This document shows, in pieces, positions 1 through 9,628 of a stretch of DNA of 64,000 nucleotides. The stretch's first letter is position 1; every line of letters starts with the position of its first letter. This DNA is from Pegoplata infirma (Eukaryota; Arthropoda; Insecta; Diptera; Anthomyiidae), in contig OY992540.1 in the NCBI GenBank assembly GCA_963921195.1, positions 132,990,671 through 133,054,670 of the forward strand, read 5' to 3'. The translations under genes were made by a program, and so were the position numbers. The notes below the pieces were generated by a model. It was not told the origin of the DNA and ran no database searches. It saw only the letters and a program-made list of their open reading frames with translations.

Positions 1-887
1 TTTACACCCTTCATCTTCGTCACCTTAGCCGTGATCGAAACTTTCTGTTCCCGATCATAAGTCGAACATATTGTCAAGCGACAGTAGCCGTTCCCATCCA
101 TAGTGGATATGGGTAAGCGAAGCTGGCGAACCAGCGAATCGCAAATGTAACTGACGCTACAACAGGAGTCCAAAGCGGCTCTCACAGGAATGAAATTCCC
201 GGGCAGCTGAAGTTTGACAATGAGCGTGGGCGAAAAATTGACAACATGACGAATAGGAAGAGTACAAACTTGTGACACGGACGACTTCGGACGGTTTTTG
301 ACAATAGCCTTTTCAGCAGGCTTAGAAATCTGTTTATCTGAGGGTCGGGCTGCGCGAGACTGTTTTTGTTTGGCAGAGTCTGCTTGTGTAGGTTGCCGAA
401 AATGAAGCAAGACGTGATGATCGCCTTGACACCGACGACACTTGGACTTGCTAGGGCAATCCTTAGCCAAGTGAGAAGAAGCCAGACATCGGCAGCAATA
501 GCGATGCAATACTACCATTCTGATCTTCTTCTCAGGCTTAAATCTAAGGAAAGCCCTACATGCCCGTAAAGGATGAGTGCCGTTGCAGACCCTACACTTA
601 TTTTTAACAGCAGCGACAGTGCTCGCGGCCACATTCGAACCCGAGGGTCCATTAGTGTCCGACAAAGGTTCGGACACCGCAAAGGTAGGTGGTACTTCAG
701 GGGAAGTAGCTGGCGGAGAAACACCATCAAAAGTGGGTGTGTCCACCGGCGAAGGCGTCGAATCAGGTGCTGTTGTCGTATCAGATGCAACTAAGGTAGC
801 AGCTGCAACAACCGGTTCTGTAACCTCCATCGCCTCATCGTAGTCTTCCAAAATGGCGTCATCAAAAAGGTTGCGTAAGGAGTCCAT
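1..887 (-). CDS. Partial gag-like protein with BEL-type zinc knuckles and protease motif
   Basis: An open frame runs from an ATG at 887-885 without a stop to the window edge, so 295 codons are visible and the C-terminus is missing. Residues 1-95 are acidic and Ser/Thr/Pro-rich, unlike the ordered DUF1759-type Gag region of the neighbouring polyprotein. Three knuckles follow: C98-x2-C101-x3-H105-x4-C110, C131-x2-C134-x4-H139-x4-C144, and C150-x2-C153-x3-H157. Around residue 240, ALDSCCSVSYI resembles the aspartyl-protease segment of BEL polyproteins, with D240 the likely catalytic Asp. The frame lies 50 bp downstream of the BEL integrase stop on the same strand, in the position some retroelements use for env. 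It could be an extra frame of that element, or the start of a second short-Gag BEL/Pao element. No membrane segment is seen. Confidence 0.7.
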   Translation of the reverse strand, partial: MDSLRNLFDDAILEDYDEAMEVTEPVVAAATLVASDTTTAPDSTPSPVDTPTFDGVSPPATSPEVPPTFAVSEPLSDTNGPSGSNVAASTVAAVKNKCRVCNGTHPLRACRAFLRFKPEKKIRMVVLHRYCCRCLASSHLAKDCPSKSKCRRCQGDHHVLLHFRQPTQADSAKQKQSRAARPSDKQISKPAEKAIVKNRPKSSVSQVCTLPIRHVVNFSPTLIVKLQLPGNFIPVRAALDSCCSVSYICDSLVRQLRLPISTMDGNGYCRLTICSTYDREQKVSITAKVTKMKGV

Positions 888-891
888 TTTG

Positions 892-925
892 CTGTGAAAC
901 AATAAAGGTTAACAGAAAGGAAAAT
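892..925 (-). promoter_or_regulatory. Candidate 3' splice site before the 887 ATG
   Basis: On the minus strand a pyrimidine-rich run containing TTAACC (branch-point-like) leads to TTTCACAG at 899-892, five bases before the ATG at 887. This matches a metazoan 3' splice site. A donor-like GGTAAG sits in the BEL leader at 6500-6495. Splicing is inferred only. Confidence 0.35.
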
Positions 926-937
926 AGATATGTATAT

Positions 938-1645
938 TTAATTTAAGTTAGTTAGAATGACCAGTTTTGCGATATGACGTCTAACAACCCCATTCGCAGT
1001 GCGAACGTCAACGACCCTAACATGACCGTCACTTCCAGGGTGTATTTCAACGACCCTGCCTAACCTCCAAGAAGTCGGAGGTAGCTGCTCATGTCGTATA
1101 ACTACTAAATCATCTACCTGAATTTCCCGTGTTGGATGTTGCCATTTGTACCGTTTATGTAAGCTCATTAAATACTCATCTTTCCACCGTTGACAGAAAT
1201 GCTGAGTAAGAGCTTTCATTTTCCTAAACCGATTGACAATACTGATCGGAGATTCATCTATTGCGGGCTCCGCAGGAGCTAGAATTGGAGAACCTATAAG
1301 AAAATGTCCAGGAGTTAGGGCAACCGGTTCCCGCGGGTTGTCCGTCATTGGACAAAGCGGACGCGAATTGAGACAAGCTTCAATCCTCGCAAGAATGGTT
1401 GAAAACTCCTCAAAAGTATATTTGAAAGCCTGTGCTTCCTTTCGAAAATGAAGTTTGAAACTTTTCACACCGGCTTCCCAAAGACCACCCACATGAGGGG
1501 CGCCAGCTGGGATAAACCGCCAAGAAAGTTCCTGGTAACTGGAAATGTTACAAACTTCGACCTGACATTCCTTAAGAAAAGTTCTAAAATCCCTTTCTAA
1601 CTCACGCGACGCGCCTACAAAGTTAGTACCGTTATCCGAAAACAT
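938..1645 (-). pseudogene. pol: BEL integrase C-terminal part downstream of an in-frame stop
   Basis: This 235-codon stretch continues the Gag-Pol frame after the TGA at 1657-1655. It carries the second and third integrase catalytic residues: D4 in MFSDNGTNFVG and E57 in PHVGGLWEAG. These are followed by the BEL-specific C-terminal region (about 120-235), including a TPGHFLIG motif and a basic WQHPTREIQVDDLVV segment. It ends with TAA at 940-938. The methionine at 1645 is internal to the domain, so independent translation is unlikely. Confidence 0.85.
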
Positions 1646-1654
1646 GGTACGAGG

Positions 1655-4600
1655 TCAGCCTCTACGCGAAACGAATCTTTGAAAAGCGGCTAAGAAAGTA
1701 GCCGTTGACAAATCCGAAGCTGCCTCTAAATGTATTGCCTTCGTAGAAAAACAAACGAAAATACAAACGTAGCCTTTTGTTATTCTACACGCTCTTCCAG
1801 TAAAACTTTTGATGTCGAAGGGCCCTGCAAAGTCTACACCAGTTGTAGTAAAAGGCCTATCAAGTCTAGTCCTTTCAGGAGGAAGCGCTGCCATAATCTG
1901 ACTGCATGATCGTTTTCGATCTACAGTGCAGCGTTTACAGCGACCGATTATTCCACGAATTTTCGATTTCATTCGCGGGATCCAATATTCAATCCGAAGA
2001 ATTCGCAGCATCAACTGATTTCCACCGTGGATGGAAATCAAATGTACAAACTCTACTAAAAGTTGAGTAAACCGATCCGAATATGGTAAAATCACAGGGT
2101 GCTGTTCAGAATATGAGAGAGATGGACATTTAACTAAACGACCATTTAACCTCATAACACCGTCTTCATCCAAAAAGGGGTTCAAAGGAACCAAACAACT
2201 TTTAGCGGAAAGAGGTCTTTTCTCCGATAGACATTTATATTCGTCCCCGAAGTGACGTTTTTGAGCTATAATGGCCAAATGCATTTTTGCTCGTTTGATC
2301 TCCCAATTGGAAAGTGCCTTGTCCAAATACAAACATCTACCGGACTTTCGCGCTTTTTGAGAATTGTCGATAAATCTCAAGACATACGATATTACGCGAA
2401 GTGCTTTGTCGAGCTTTGAGTATCTCCCAAGAATATCAAAATCATTCTCTTTATTCTCTGCAAAGAACGAAGCATGGGCCTTTACGGTCTGAGCTTCAAT
2501 ATCCGTATGCAAACCAGAAAGATCTGATATATTCCAATAAGATTTTTCCTGGCGAAGCCAAAGTGGTCCATGCCACCAGAGATCATTATCCGCCAGTTCA
2601 TTGGGCGAAATACCACGACTACCTAAATCGGCAGGGTTGTCTTCAGAGCTCACGTGATACCAATTGTGATTTCCAACATTTTGTTGGATTTGGCACACCC
2701 TGTTTCGGACAAAAGTGGCCCAGGTACACGGGTCTTTCTTCAACCAAGCAAGAACGATGGTAGAGTCCGTCCAGCAATAAACTTGCCGAATCCCAATATC
2801 AATTTCCTTAAGCACTGTCTGCAAAAGTTCGGAAGCCAAAACTGCTCCACAAAGCTCAAGGCGAGGAATAGAAATCGATTTTATGGGAGCAACTCTTGTC
2901 CTGCCAGATAATAGGTGGGTATAAATTTCACCGCTGGAAGTCTCAACTCGAATATATATCACCCCCGCGTATGCCTTTTCCGAGGAATCAGAAAAGACAT
3001 GAAGTTCGACCAAAGAATCAGGACTGTAATGAACCCATCTTGGAATTCGAATATTGTTGACTTCATGATATGAAGTAACAAATTTTTGCCAGTCATCTTC
3101 AGTCGACAAAGGAAGATTTTCATCCCAACCAATGTGATCAAGCCAAATCCGTTGCATTATCATCTTAGCAACGACAATAACTGGACCAAGCCAACCCACG
3201 GGATCAAAAAGTTTTGCTATAAGAGACAAAACTTCTCTTTTAGTATGACTCGATTTAGGTGTGATAGGGTTCACACTAAAGTAAAAAGAGTCTAATTGAG
3301 CATTCCATTGAATACCCAATGTCCTAGAGCTACTAGACTCGACAAAAGTCAAAAGTCTAGCATCAACCAAATGTTCTGGGGGAAACCTATCCAAAATGGA
3401 GCGTTCATTTGAAGTCCATTTTCGAAGCTCGAATTTAGCGGTAGACAAAGCTGCTATAAGCTGATCACGAGCGATCAAAGCAGTCGAGACGTCATGAGAC
3501 CCTGTTAAAACGTCGTCGACGTACATACACTTCCGAAGAATGTGTGATGCCAGGGGGTATTCAGCCTCTGAATCGTCCGCTAACTGCAAAAGCGTTCGAA
3601 TCGCCAAATAAGGGGCGCAATTTACGCCAAAAGTCACCGTTTGCAACTCATACTCCTTAACGTTCTCCGTCGGAGAATCTCTAAATAAGATCCGTTGAAA
3701 TGGAGTGTGAGAAGAATCCACCCTAATCTGCCTATACATTTGCGTAATATCGCAATTGAAGACAAATTTAAAGAGGCGCCATCTTAAAATTAAGAGGACC
3801 AAGTCAGACTGTAAAGTTGGTCCGACGTAAAGGCAGTCGTTAAGACTATTCCCGTTCGAAGTTTTATTCGAAGCATTGAACACGACTCGCAGTTTTGTAG
3901 TCTTTCGCTCTGGTTTAACGACTGGGTGATGTGGCAAATAGCACGAATGTGTCACAGCCGGAGGTGTATATGAAACAAGTTTCATATGGTCAAGGTCCAG
4001 ATATTCTCTTACGACGTTATCGTACATTTCCTTAATCTCAGGTCTTCGAAGAAGCGAGGACTCTGTCCTAAAGTATTGTTTTAATACATTTGACCTCGAT
4101 ATACCCAAGTTCAAAATTTCAGGAAATTCTGGCTTGAATGGTAGGGTCACTATATATCGACCATCAGAAGCACGACGTGTTGTCGCCTTATAATTTTCCT
4201 CACAAATTTTATCAAACACGGATAAAATTTTCTTTCCAGGAGTTTCCTCAAGTTCCCAAAACCTAAGAAGAGTTCTATTCAAAGAATCTTCCTCGGAAAA
4301 GTCTACAGTAGTAGAATAAACGTGAACTCGAGGTTGTGATATTGGACCAGTAATAATCCAACCAAATATCGTGTTTTGAGCCAACAAAGAACCCAAAATA
4401 TTACGACGAATTTCTCCCAAAAGAATTTGAGGATATAAATCCGCGCCAAGTAAAAGATCGACAGGTCCGCTGTCATAAAATCCGGAATCTGCCAGATGTA
4501 AATCGGGTAGATTATCCTTAATAAATGACGGAATGACAAATGCTGGCAAATTACCCGAAATGTTAGGCAAAACAAGAGCCATAGTCTCCAAGATAAGTGT

Positions 4601-6226
4601 ACTGTCCAAGGGAGAGCCAATTTTCAAAGAACAAATTTTCTTTGAAGTAGCCGAGACCACTTGATTTACACCTGAAACTTGAGCATTCGTGGAATGCGTT
4701 GAGAGTTTCAGACGATTTTGCAAGCGTTCACAAATGAACGAAGCCTCGGAAGCCGGATCTATAAGAGCCCGGGCTTGGTACGTAGTACCATGGTGAACGA
4801 TATTCACCATTGCTGTCCCTAGGAGTACAGTCCTACTCTGAGACGCGTGGAATGTCTGCCGATTTGCAGGAGCCACGTGACTAATACCCGTAGATGTAGA
4901 TGGAAGGAGAGAATTTTCAGGCAGGGAGTTCTGTAATCCAGGGGCGGAAGGCGTACTCGCAACTGCCGTAGAAGAATTATTTCCCCTTGCCGATCTATCA
5001 ACTGTTTGTATCTCACGATGCAACATAGTATGATGTCGCTTGTTACAAATAGAGCAAGTATTTTTGCTCTTACAATTTTTAGCTTCATGTGCCTTTGAAA
5101 AGCAATTGACACAATGATGAAACTTTTTTACCGTAGAATATCTATCCGCAACCGAAAGCTTTTTAAATTTAGGACACATCCGTAAAAAGTGCCCTTGATT
5201 CGGACACAAACCACAAAAAGAAACCGTTGAAGGTGTAGCGTTAGTGTGGTGCGATTTCACTTTCGGTTGGATAGACTTTTTGGACAATCCAGAGCCTTTA
5301 AGATCGCGTAGACAATCTAAAGTTTGGATTCTTTCAGTGAGAAATTTGTCCAAGTCTTTCCAAGGAGATATAGACTTCTTTTCCCTAACCGTTTGTTCAA
5401 ATAGATGTACGGTGTGCGGAGGCAACCGTTTTATCGAATTATAAACAATTATTGGATCCCAATCGGAAATTGGAATGTTATACGTAGACATCGCAGTAAG
5501 GCATTTATTGACGCCGCGCTGAATCGTCTTTAGACCTTCGCTAGTTTCCTCCTCAAAAGAAGGAATAGCGTAAAAAGCGTCAAATTGGTTAAAAACGAGC
5601 ATACGCTTGTTGTCGTATGTGTCACCCAAATTTTTCCACGCTATATTGAAACCGTCGTTAGTAAGTTGGCTTCGCGAAACGATTTCCTTTGCCTCCCCAC
5701 TAGTCTTTTTAATGAGGTAACAAAGCCGCTCAACATTACTCAACCGAGAATTATTTATGTAAACCGCGGTAAAAAGGTCCCTAAACGTAGGCCACGACAA
5801 ATAATTTCCTTCAAAAACATCGATATCACATGGCGGAAGCGCCATACGATGAAACAAATCATCAACCTGAGGAGTTGTAACCGCCAAAGGCTGGGGTTTC
5901 GGTTTTGATTCCTCCTTTATTGCCTCGAAAACCTGTATTCTTCCCTTTATATTGGAAGCACAGTTAACGTACGCGTCAAAAGCTATCTGATATTTGGACT
6001 CAATAGATGTCAAATCCCTAACATCAGAATCTTCTAGCGATTTTACGTACTCCATGCCCATTACAAAGGAGGATTCAACCTCCTCCCACAATGAATCCAA
6101 TCGCCTACCCCTCATTTCTAACGAAAAAACGTTGTGTACCTCATCGTTAAGCTTAAAAAAGCCAGCACAAAAGGTGACAACATCTTCCGAAGCTTTAATG
6201 AAGGTCTCAAGTGCCGTCATTTCCAT
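1655..6226 (-). CDS. gag-pol: BEL/Pao Gag-Pol polyprotein, interrupted
   Basis: 1523 codons from ATG at 6226 to TGA at 1655. Domains in order: Gag region with a DUF1759-like core (about 130-300); three zinc knuckles (338-403); aspartyl protease ALIDPASEASFI (487-498, D490); reverse transcriptase (about 770-920) with FNCDITQMY and the catalytic box YVDD (902-905); RNase H (about 1075-1205) with D1080, E1124, D1154 and D1200; integrase HHCC zinc finger (H1395, H1400, C1430, C1433) and the first catalytic Asp, D1465 in TGVDFAGPF. The frame stops inside the integrase core and continues in the same frame at 1645. Apart from this stop the frame is fully open, so the copy is probably young. It acts in cytoplasmic particles and in integration. 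Confidence 0.93.
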   Translation of the reverse strand: MEMTALETFIKASEDVVTFCAGFFKLNDEVHNVFSLEMRGRRLDSLWEEVESSFVMGMEYVKSLEDSDVRDLTSIESKYQIAFDAYVNCASNIKGRIQVFEAIKEESKPKPQPLAVTTPQVDDLFHRMALPPCDIDVFEGNYLSWPTFRDLFTAVYINNSRLSNVERLCYLIKKTSGEAKEIVSRSQLTNDGFNIAWKNLGDTYDNKRMLVFNQFDAFYAIPSFEEETSEGLKTIQRGVNKCLTAMSTYNIPISDWDPIIVYNSIKRLPPHTVHLFEQTVREKKSISPWKDLDKFLTERIQTLDCLRDLKGSGLSKKSIQPKVKSHHTNATPSTVSFCGLCPNQGHFLRMCPKFKKLSVADRYSTVKKFHHCVNCFSKAHEAKNCKSKNTCSICNKRHHTMLHREIQTVDRSARGNNSSTAVASTPSAPGLQNSLPENSLLPSTSTGISHVAPANRQTFHASQSRTVLLGTAMVNIVHHGTTYQARALIDPASEASFICERLQNRLKLSTHSTNAQVSGVNQVVSATSKKICSLKIGSPLDSTLILETMALVLPNISGNLPAFVIPSFIKDNLPDLHLADSGFYDSGPVDLLLGADLYPQILLGEIRRNILGSLLAQNTIFGWIITGPISQPRVHVYSTTVDFSEEDSLNRTLLRFWELEETPGKKILSVFDKICEENYKATTRRASDGRYIVTLPFKPEFPEILNLGISRSNVLKQYFRTESSLLRRPEIKEMYDNVVREYLDLDHMKLVSYTPPAVTHSCYLPHHPVVKPERKTTKLRVVFNASNKTSNGNSLNDCLYVGPTLQSDLVLLILRWRLFKFVFNCDITQMYRQIRVDSSHTPFQRILFRDSPTENVKEYELQTVTFGVNCAPYLAIRTLLQLADDSEAEYPLASHILRKCMYVDDVLTGSHDVSTALIARDQLIAALSTAKFELRKWTSNERSILDRFPPEHLVDARLLTFVESSSSRTLGIQWNAQLDSFYFSVNPITPKSSHTKREVLSLIAKLFDPVGWLGPVIVVAKMIMQRIWLDHIGWDENLPLSTEDDWQKFVTSYHEVNNIRIPRWVHYSPDSLVELHVFSDSSEKAYAGVIYIRVETSSGEIYTHLLSGRTRVAPIKSISIPRLELCGAVLASELLQTVLKEIDIGIRQVYCWTDSTIVLAWLKKDPCTWATFVRNRVCQIQQNVGNHNWYHVSSEDNPADLGSRGISPNELADNDLWWHGPLWLRQEKSYWNISDLSGLHTDIEAQTVKAHASFFAENKENDFDILGRYSKLDKALRVISYVLRFIDNSQKARKSGRCLYLDKALSNWEIKRAKMHLAIIAQKRHFGDEYKCLSEKRPLSAKSCLVPLNPFLDEDGVMRLNGRLVKCPSLSYSEQHPVILPYSDRFTQLLVEFVHLISIHGGNQLMLRILRIEYWIPRMKSKIRGIIGRCKRCTVDRKRSCSQIMAALPPERTRLDRPFTTTGVDFAGPFDIKSFTGRACRITKGYVCIFVCFSTKAIHLEAASDLSTATFLAAFQRFVSRRG

Positions 6227-7757
6227 TTTATTCGTGAAAAAAAATTCAAAAAAATATTAAATTTCCAAAGAAATTTAAAAAAATCAAGAAAACTCGAAAA
6301 AAAACCCGAAGTTTTTCAAAAATTAACGAAGATCCACGAAAAAATCCGAAGACCTGAAAAATTTTTCCGAAAATTTCAGAAAAATATCAAAAATTTCAAA
6401 AAAATCTAAAAATTTTCTCAAAATCACAATAATTTCACGAAATTTAACGAAAAATACGAAGAATTCCGAAAAACAACGAATAAAACACGAAGATCTTACC
6501 AATTCGACAAAACTTTTTCAAAAATTTAAAAATGGTACAAGAACTTTCGAAAAATTACAAAAAACTTTAAAAAAACTCCAAAAACAGGCGTATAATTAAA
6601 AAAAACCCGAACACTGACGAAAAAATCCGAAGAAATTTCGTGCTCGGCAAAATTTATACAGAAAATTCTCCAAATGTATAAAAACTTTCCAAAAAGTTTA
6701 AAACTTTTCAAAATTCTTTAAAATGTACCAAATTTCACGAAAAAACACGAATGGTTCCGAAAAAATACGAAGATCTATCGAGTTCGTATAAAAATTTCAC
6801 GAAAAAACGATAAAAATTTCCAAGTTGAAATTTTTAATTTAAATATGCACACTTGATAAGTCGCGACTATGACGGACTGTAGGGTACTTTTTAAAATCAG
6901 TTATAAAAAAAACTGAATAAACAAAACAACAACAACACGGTATGTATAAAAGCAGATGATCTGCAGTTTGTATTGGAAAAAAATTACACAGGTTTGGGGG
7001 GTATGACGATTTTTTGTTAAACGGACAAAGCACAAAAGAAATTAAAAAAATAACTAAATTGTTTTGAATAAAAGAAAACACTGTATATGGGAAAGAATAA
7101 ATGTATTTATGTATGTAAATATGTATGTATAAAAAATTATAAATTTTAAAGTCAACACTTTTATCACAATCCCGACGGCTTTTTGCAAATTAATTAATTA
7201 TTAAATTATAGCGAATTTAAATTTTAATTTAACACAGTATTTTCAAATACAAAAAATATATTTTAAAACGAAAATAAAACAAATTTATTAAATTTTCAAA
7301 ACAAAAAATTTTTTATATGTCCGTCCGAAGTAAACAAAACGCACAGTTGAATAAAAAGTATACAGAACGACAAGTGTCAAAATGGACTGTATTATCATAA
7401 AAAAGGGTTGCAAACTGATCATTCACAATAGACAAAAAGGAGTTTTTTAAGGAAAAAATACTACTTTTTATTTTAATTAAATACACTTTTGTATAGTGAA
7501 TTAAATATTTTTAATTATTTTTTTTTTTTTTATTTATTATTCACTATCACTTTCTGAACACTTTATTATCACACAAAAAAATTAAAATGAACCACGTACC
7601 TTTTTTTTTCCAAAGTAATAAATAAAAATTTTATTTAAAAAAAAAAGTTGTTGTATAGTTGATGAAGTTGTTGGTTATGGGGGATGATTTGCCAAAAATG
7701 GTGTCTGCGATGAGAAAAATAAATATTAATTTTCTGCAACTTAAACTTCTTCGAAGG
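6227..7757 (-). other. Long A+T-rich leader of the BEL element
   Basis: About 1.5 kb between the primer-binding-like site and the Gag ATG, with no convincing coding frame. The part nearest the ATG (6230-6840) is dominated by short runs of A/T separated by CGAA/TTCG. A CGAAGATC word recurs near 6350, 6490 and 6770. The rest (6840-7740) is plain A+T-rich sequence with homopolymer runs. Such a leader may hold packaging or translation signals, but I recognise none beyond a donor-like GGTAAG at 6500-6495. Confidence 0.5.
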
Positions 7758-7777
7758 ATCCGGTTCGAAGGACCAAA
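7758..7777 (-). other. Candidate primer-binding site
   Basis: Directly inside the candidate 5' LTR the minus strand reads TTTGGTCCTTCGAACCGGAT. The complement contains a CCA end and a GGTTCGA T-loop-like string, as expected for pairing with a tRNA 3' portion. BEL elements commonly carry a TTTGGTCC-type sequence here, from my knowledge of the family. The primer tRNA is not identified. Confidence 0.5.
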
Positions 7778-7778
7778 T

Positions 7779-7970
7779 GTTTGCCGTAAAAGCGGGTCCA
7801 GATATGCAAATATATAAAAATAAAAACGCAAGACAGTTTAAGTTTTTAAATTAGAAAATTATATTTATTTATTAAAATTACCTTGTACGGATATATGCAC
7901 GTAGTACGTTGGTTGGTTTACAGAAGAGAAGTAAGTAAATTTAAAACTAGAACAAAAGGGACGACAAACA
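7779..7970 (-). repeat. Candidate 5' LTR of the BEL element
   Basis: On the minus strand this 192-bp stretch begins TGTTTGTCG and ends GGCAAACA, giving a perfect 6-bp terminal inverted repeat TGTTTG/CAAACA and the TG...CA ends usual for LTRs. The 3' border abuts the primer-binding-like site. It contains AATAAATAAATA, usable as a polyadenylation signal, and a TATATATT string. No second copy is in the window, so the outer boundary rests on the inverted ends only. Confidence 0.55.
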
Positions 7971-7990
7971 ATGTTTAAAAATCCCGTTAC

Positions 7991-8072
7991 CGGTTAACTA
8001 GTTAAAATCACTGCTTACTCTTTACAGAGTTGCACGGAAAGTGGAGCGAGTAGATTTTAACTAGTATTAACC
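7991..8072. repeat. Short inverted repeat beside the LTR
   Basis: GGTTAACTAGTTAAAATC (7991 onward) is answered by GATTTTAACTAGTATTAACC (8053-8072), giving arms of about 20 bp around a 40-bp loop. It lies just outside the BEL LTR. It may be the remnant of a small TIR element or part of a longer LTR. Confidence 0.4.
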
Positions 8073-8130
8073 CTCGAAAGACTCAAGGGGTGAAAACTGG
8101 GACAAATTAAACCAAAGAAAGGCTTTAGGT

Positions 8131-8885
8131 TTAAACACTATCAATTTCGTTCATCAATTCCACTATAGGAATCGAGATGTCAGGTATACGTTCCCTAACC
8201 AATTCCGAGACATTTCTCGCACATTCATCAGCCAATTCGTTTTCAGCGACCCCACTCATAATCATTTGCGGGGCAATTGCAAGTACCTCAATTGCAAGTA
8301 CCTCAGCCTGGAAAACACTACACTTATCCGGAAGTCTCAATGAGGCCCCGATTTTGAGGCATTCAGAATAGAGATGGGCGCTGGTCACGTGATTCACGTG
8401 AATCACGCGTGAATTACGTGTGAATTACGCGTGAGTGTGAGTGATTTTCATTTCAATCATGTGATTGTGAGTGAGTTGAAAAAAAATCTGAGTGAGGGAC
8501 TAGTGAGTGAGTCATTTATTTTTTGCGTGAGTTTGTGTGATTAAATGTTTTGATTTGCCCAATTTTTTTTTGCATTTTTTGTAAAAAAAATTTTTGGGAG
8601 TTTTTTTGGTAAGAAAATTTAATTCCGTGAGTAGATTTTGCATGACTGACGCGTGAGCATGATTAAATTTGGTCTGAGTCACGCGTTAGCGTGAGTAAAT
8701 TTTTTATTACTCACTTGAATAGTGAGTGAGCGTGAGTAAAAAAAAAAAATTGCGTGAGTAATTAGTTAGTGATTCGATGATTTTTTGCTTGAACGTGAGT
8801 TAGAGTCCACTCACGAGCCCATCTCTACACGAACCCATCTCCATCTTTCATCCGTCCGTAAAGATTGAGTTCGCATTCTCTGTTA
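8131..8885 (-). pseudogene. RNase H fragment of a LOA/I-type LINE, split by a MITE
   Basis: The minus strand reads FTDG-stop-KMEMGSC at about 8870-8828 and then, after the 459-bp insertion, YSECLKIGASLRLPDKCSVFQAEVLAI and VAENELADECAR. These are the TDG, FQAE and ADE motifs of the RNase H domain of I/LOA-group non-LTR elements. The region between FQAE and the ADE motif, with the SDSQ segment, is deleted. Together with the TGA and the insertion this makes it dead. The closest relative in the window is the LINE at 48.6-51.1 kb (VYSEELGLSLARRLPD). Confidence 0.75.
8369..8827. mobile_element. hAT-like MITE, TAGAGATGGGC family, copy 1
   Basis: 459 bp bounded by TAGAGATGGGC and GCCCATCTCTA, perfect 11-bp terminal inverted repeats. 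The interior is rich in GTGAGTGAG and CACGTGA words and has no coding frame. The second copy at 32701-33175 shares ends and interior. This copy sits inside an RNase H pseudogene, which fixes both borders. The expected 8-bp duplication is not recognisable here, but is 7/8 at copy 2. Confidence 0.75.
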
Positions 8886-8949
8886 TAATATAGTTGTCCG
8901 CCCAGCTCATTTGCTGTGAAATCCGATTTTGCTGTAAAATCTAAAACGA

Positions 8950-9424
8950 CGAAAAAAAGTTTGTAACTTTTTTTTTGCTATCTCCTATTTGACAAAAATT
9001 CCATGTAATTTTACAACCTTTTTACCAATAGTTTTGTAATTTTACAAGCTTTTTACCAATAAAATTGTAAATTTACAAATTTTTTGACGCGATAAAACTT
9101 GCAAGGAGGTTTCTTGATTTTATTGGATTTTTTGATACCTCCTATTTACGAGAATTCCTAGTAAAATTTACGAATTTGTTTTTCGTAATTTTACAAGGTT
9201 TTTACCAATAAAATTGTAAATTTACAAATTTTTTGGCGCAATGAAACTTACAAAGAAATTTCGTGAATTTACTAGATTTTTGTTTGTAAAAAATTGTAAA
9301 ATTACAAAAAAATGTAAATTTCGATCGAAAATTGTTTGTTAAAAAACAAGGACAACTGTAAAATATTGGTAAAATGGGATTACGAGACTTTTTCTTGTAA
9401 TCTGACAAGGTTTTTTTCGAGTGT
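8950..9424. repeat. TTGTAAATTTACAA-rich MITE, copy 1
   Basis: Built from repeated palindromic words (TGTAAATTTACAA, TTGTAATTTTACAAGG) and phrases such as TATCTCCTATTTGACAAAAA. It ends CAAGGTTTTTTTCGAGTG followed by TA. The same sequence recurs inverted at 37150-37653 and as a fragment at 15783-15955. The left end appears truncated. No coding capacity. Confidence 0.65.
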
Positions 9425-9628
9425 AGAGGTTTCCTTTTTCGAAAATTTGATAAAATTAGATAAAATTATATATAATGTAATAATATTATATGTAATTATA
9501 TCTGAATTTTTATATAAAATTTTATAAAATTTTGTATAAAACAAATTTTGATATAATTAATAATAATTACAATTATATATAATTTTATCAAATTATATAT
9601 AAACTTTTTTATTCGGGATGCTTCCATT

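Larger units (their letters stand above)
1..7970 (-). mobile_element. BEL/Pao LTR retrotransposon, 3' end outside window
   Basis: Read on the minus strand, the order is candidate 5' LTR (7970-7779), primer-binding-like site, 1.5-kb leader, Gag-Pol (6226-938), then a further frame from 887 leaving the window. The Gag-Pol domain order (Gag, zinc knuckles, protease, RT, RNase H, integrase) is that of the BEL/Pao superfamily. No copy of the 7779-7970 sequence occurs between 937 and 1, so the 3' LTR is either beyond the window or lost. Whether 1-887 belongs to the same element or to an abutting one cannot be settled here. One in-frame stop makes the copy non-autonomous as it stands. Confidence 0.7.

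Noticed and set aside
366..843. Several short plus-strand frames of 60-90 codons
   Set aside because: They lie opposite the long minus-strand gag-like frame and have no motifs; they are its shadows.
8131..8406. A 91-codon protein starting MIHVNHVTSAHL
   Set aside because: The first twelve or so residues come from the hAT-like MITE; only the rest is RNase H, so it is no real gene.
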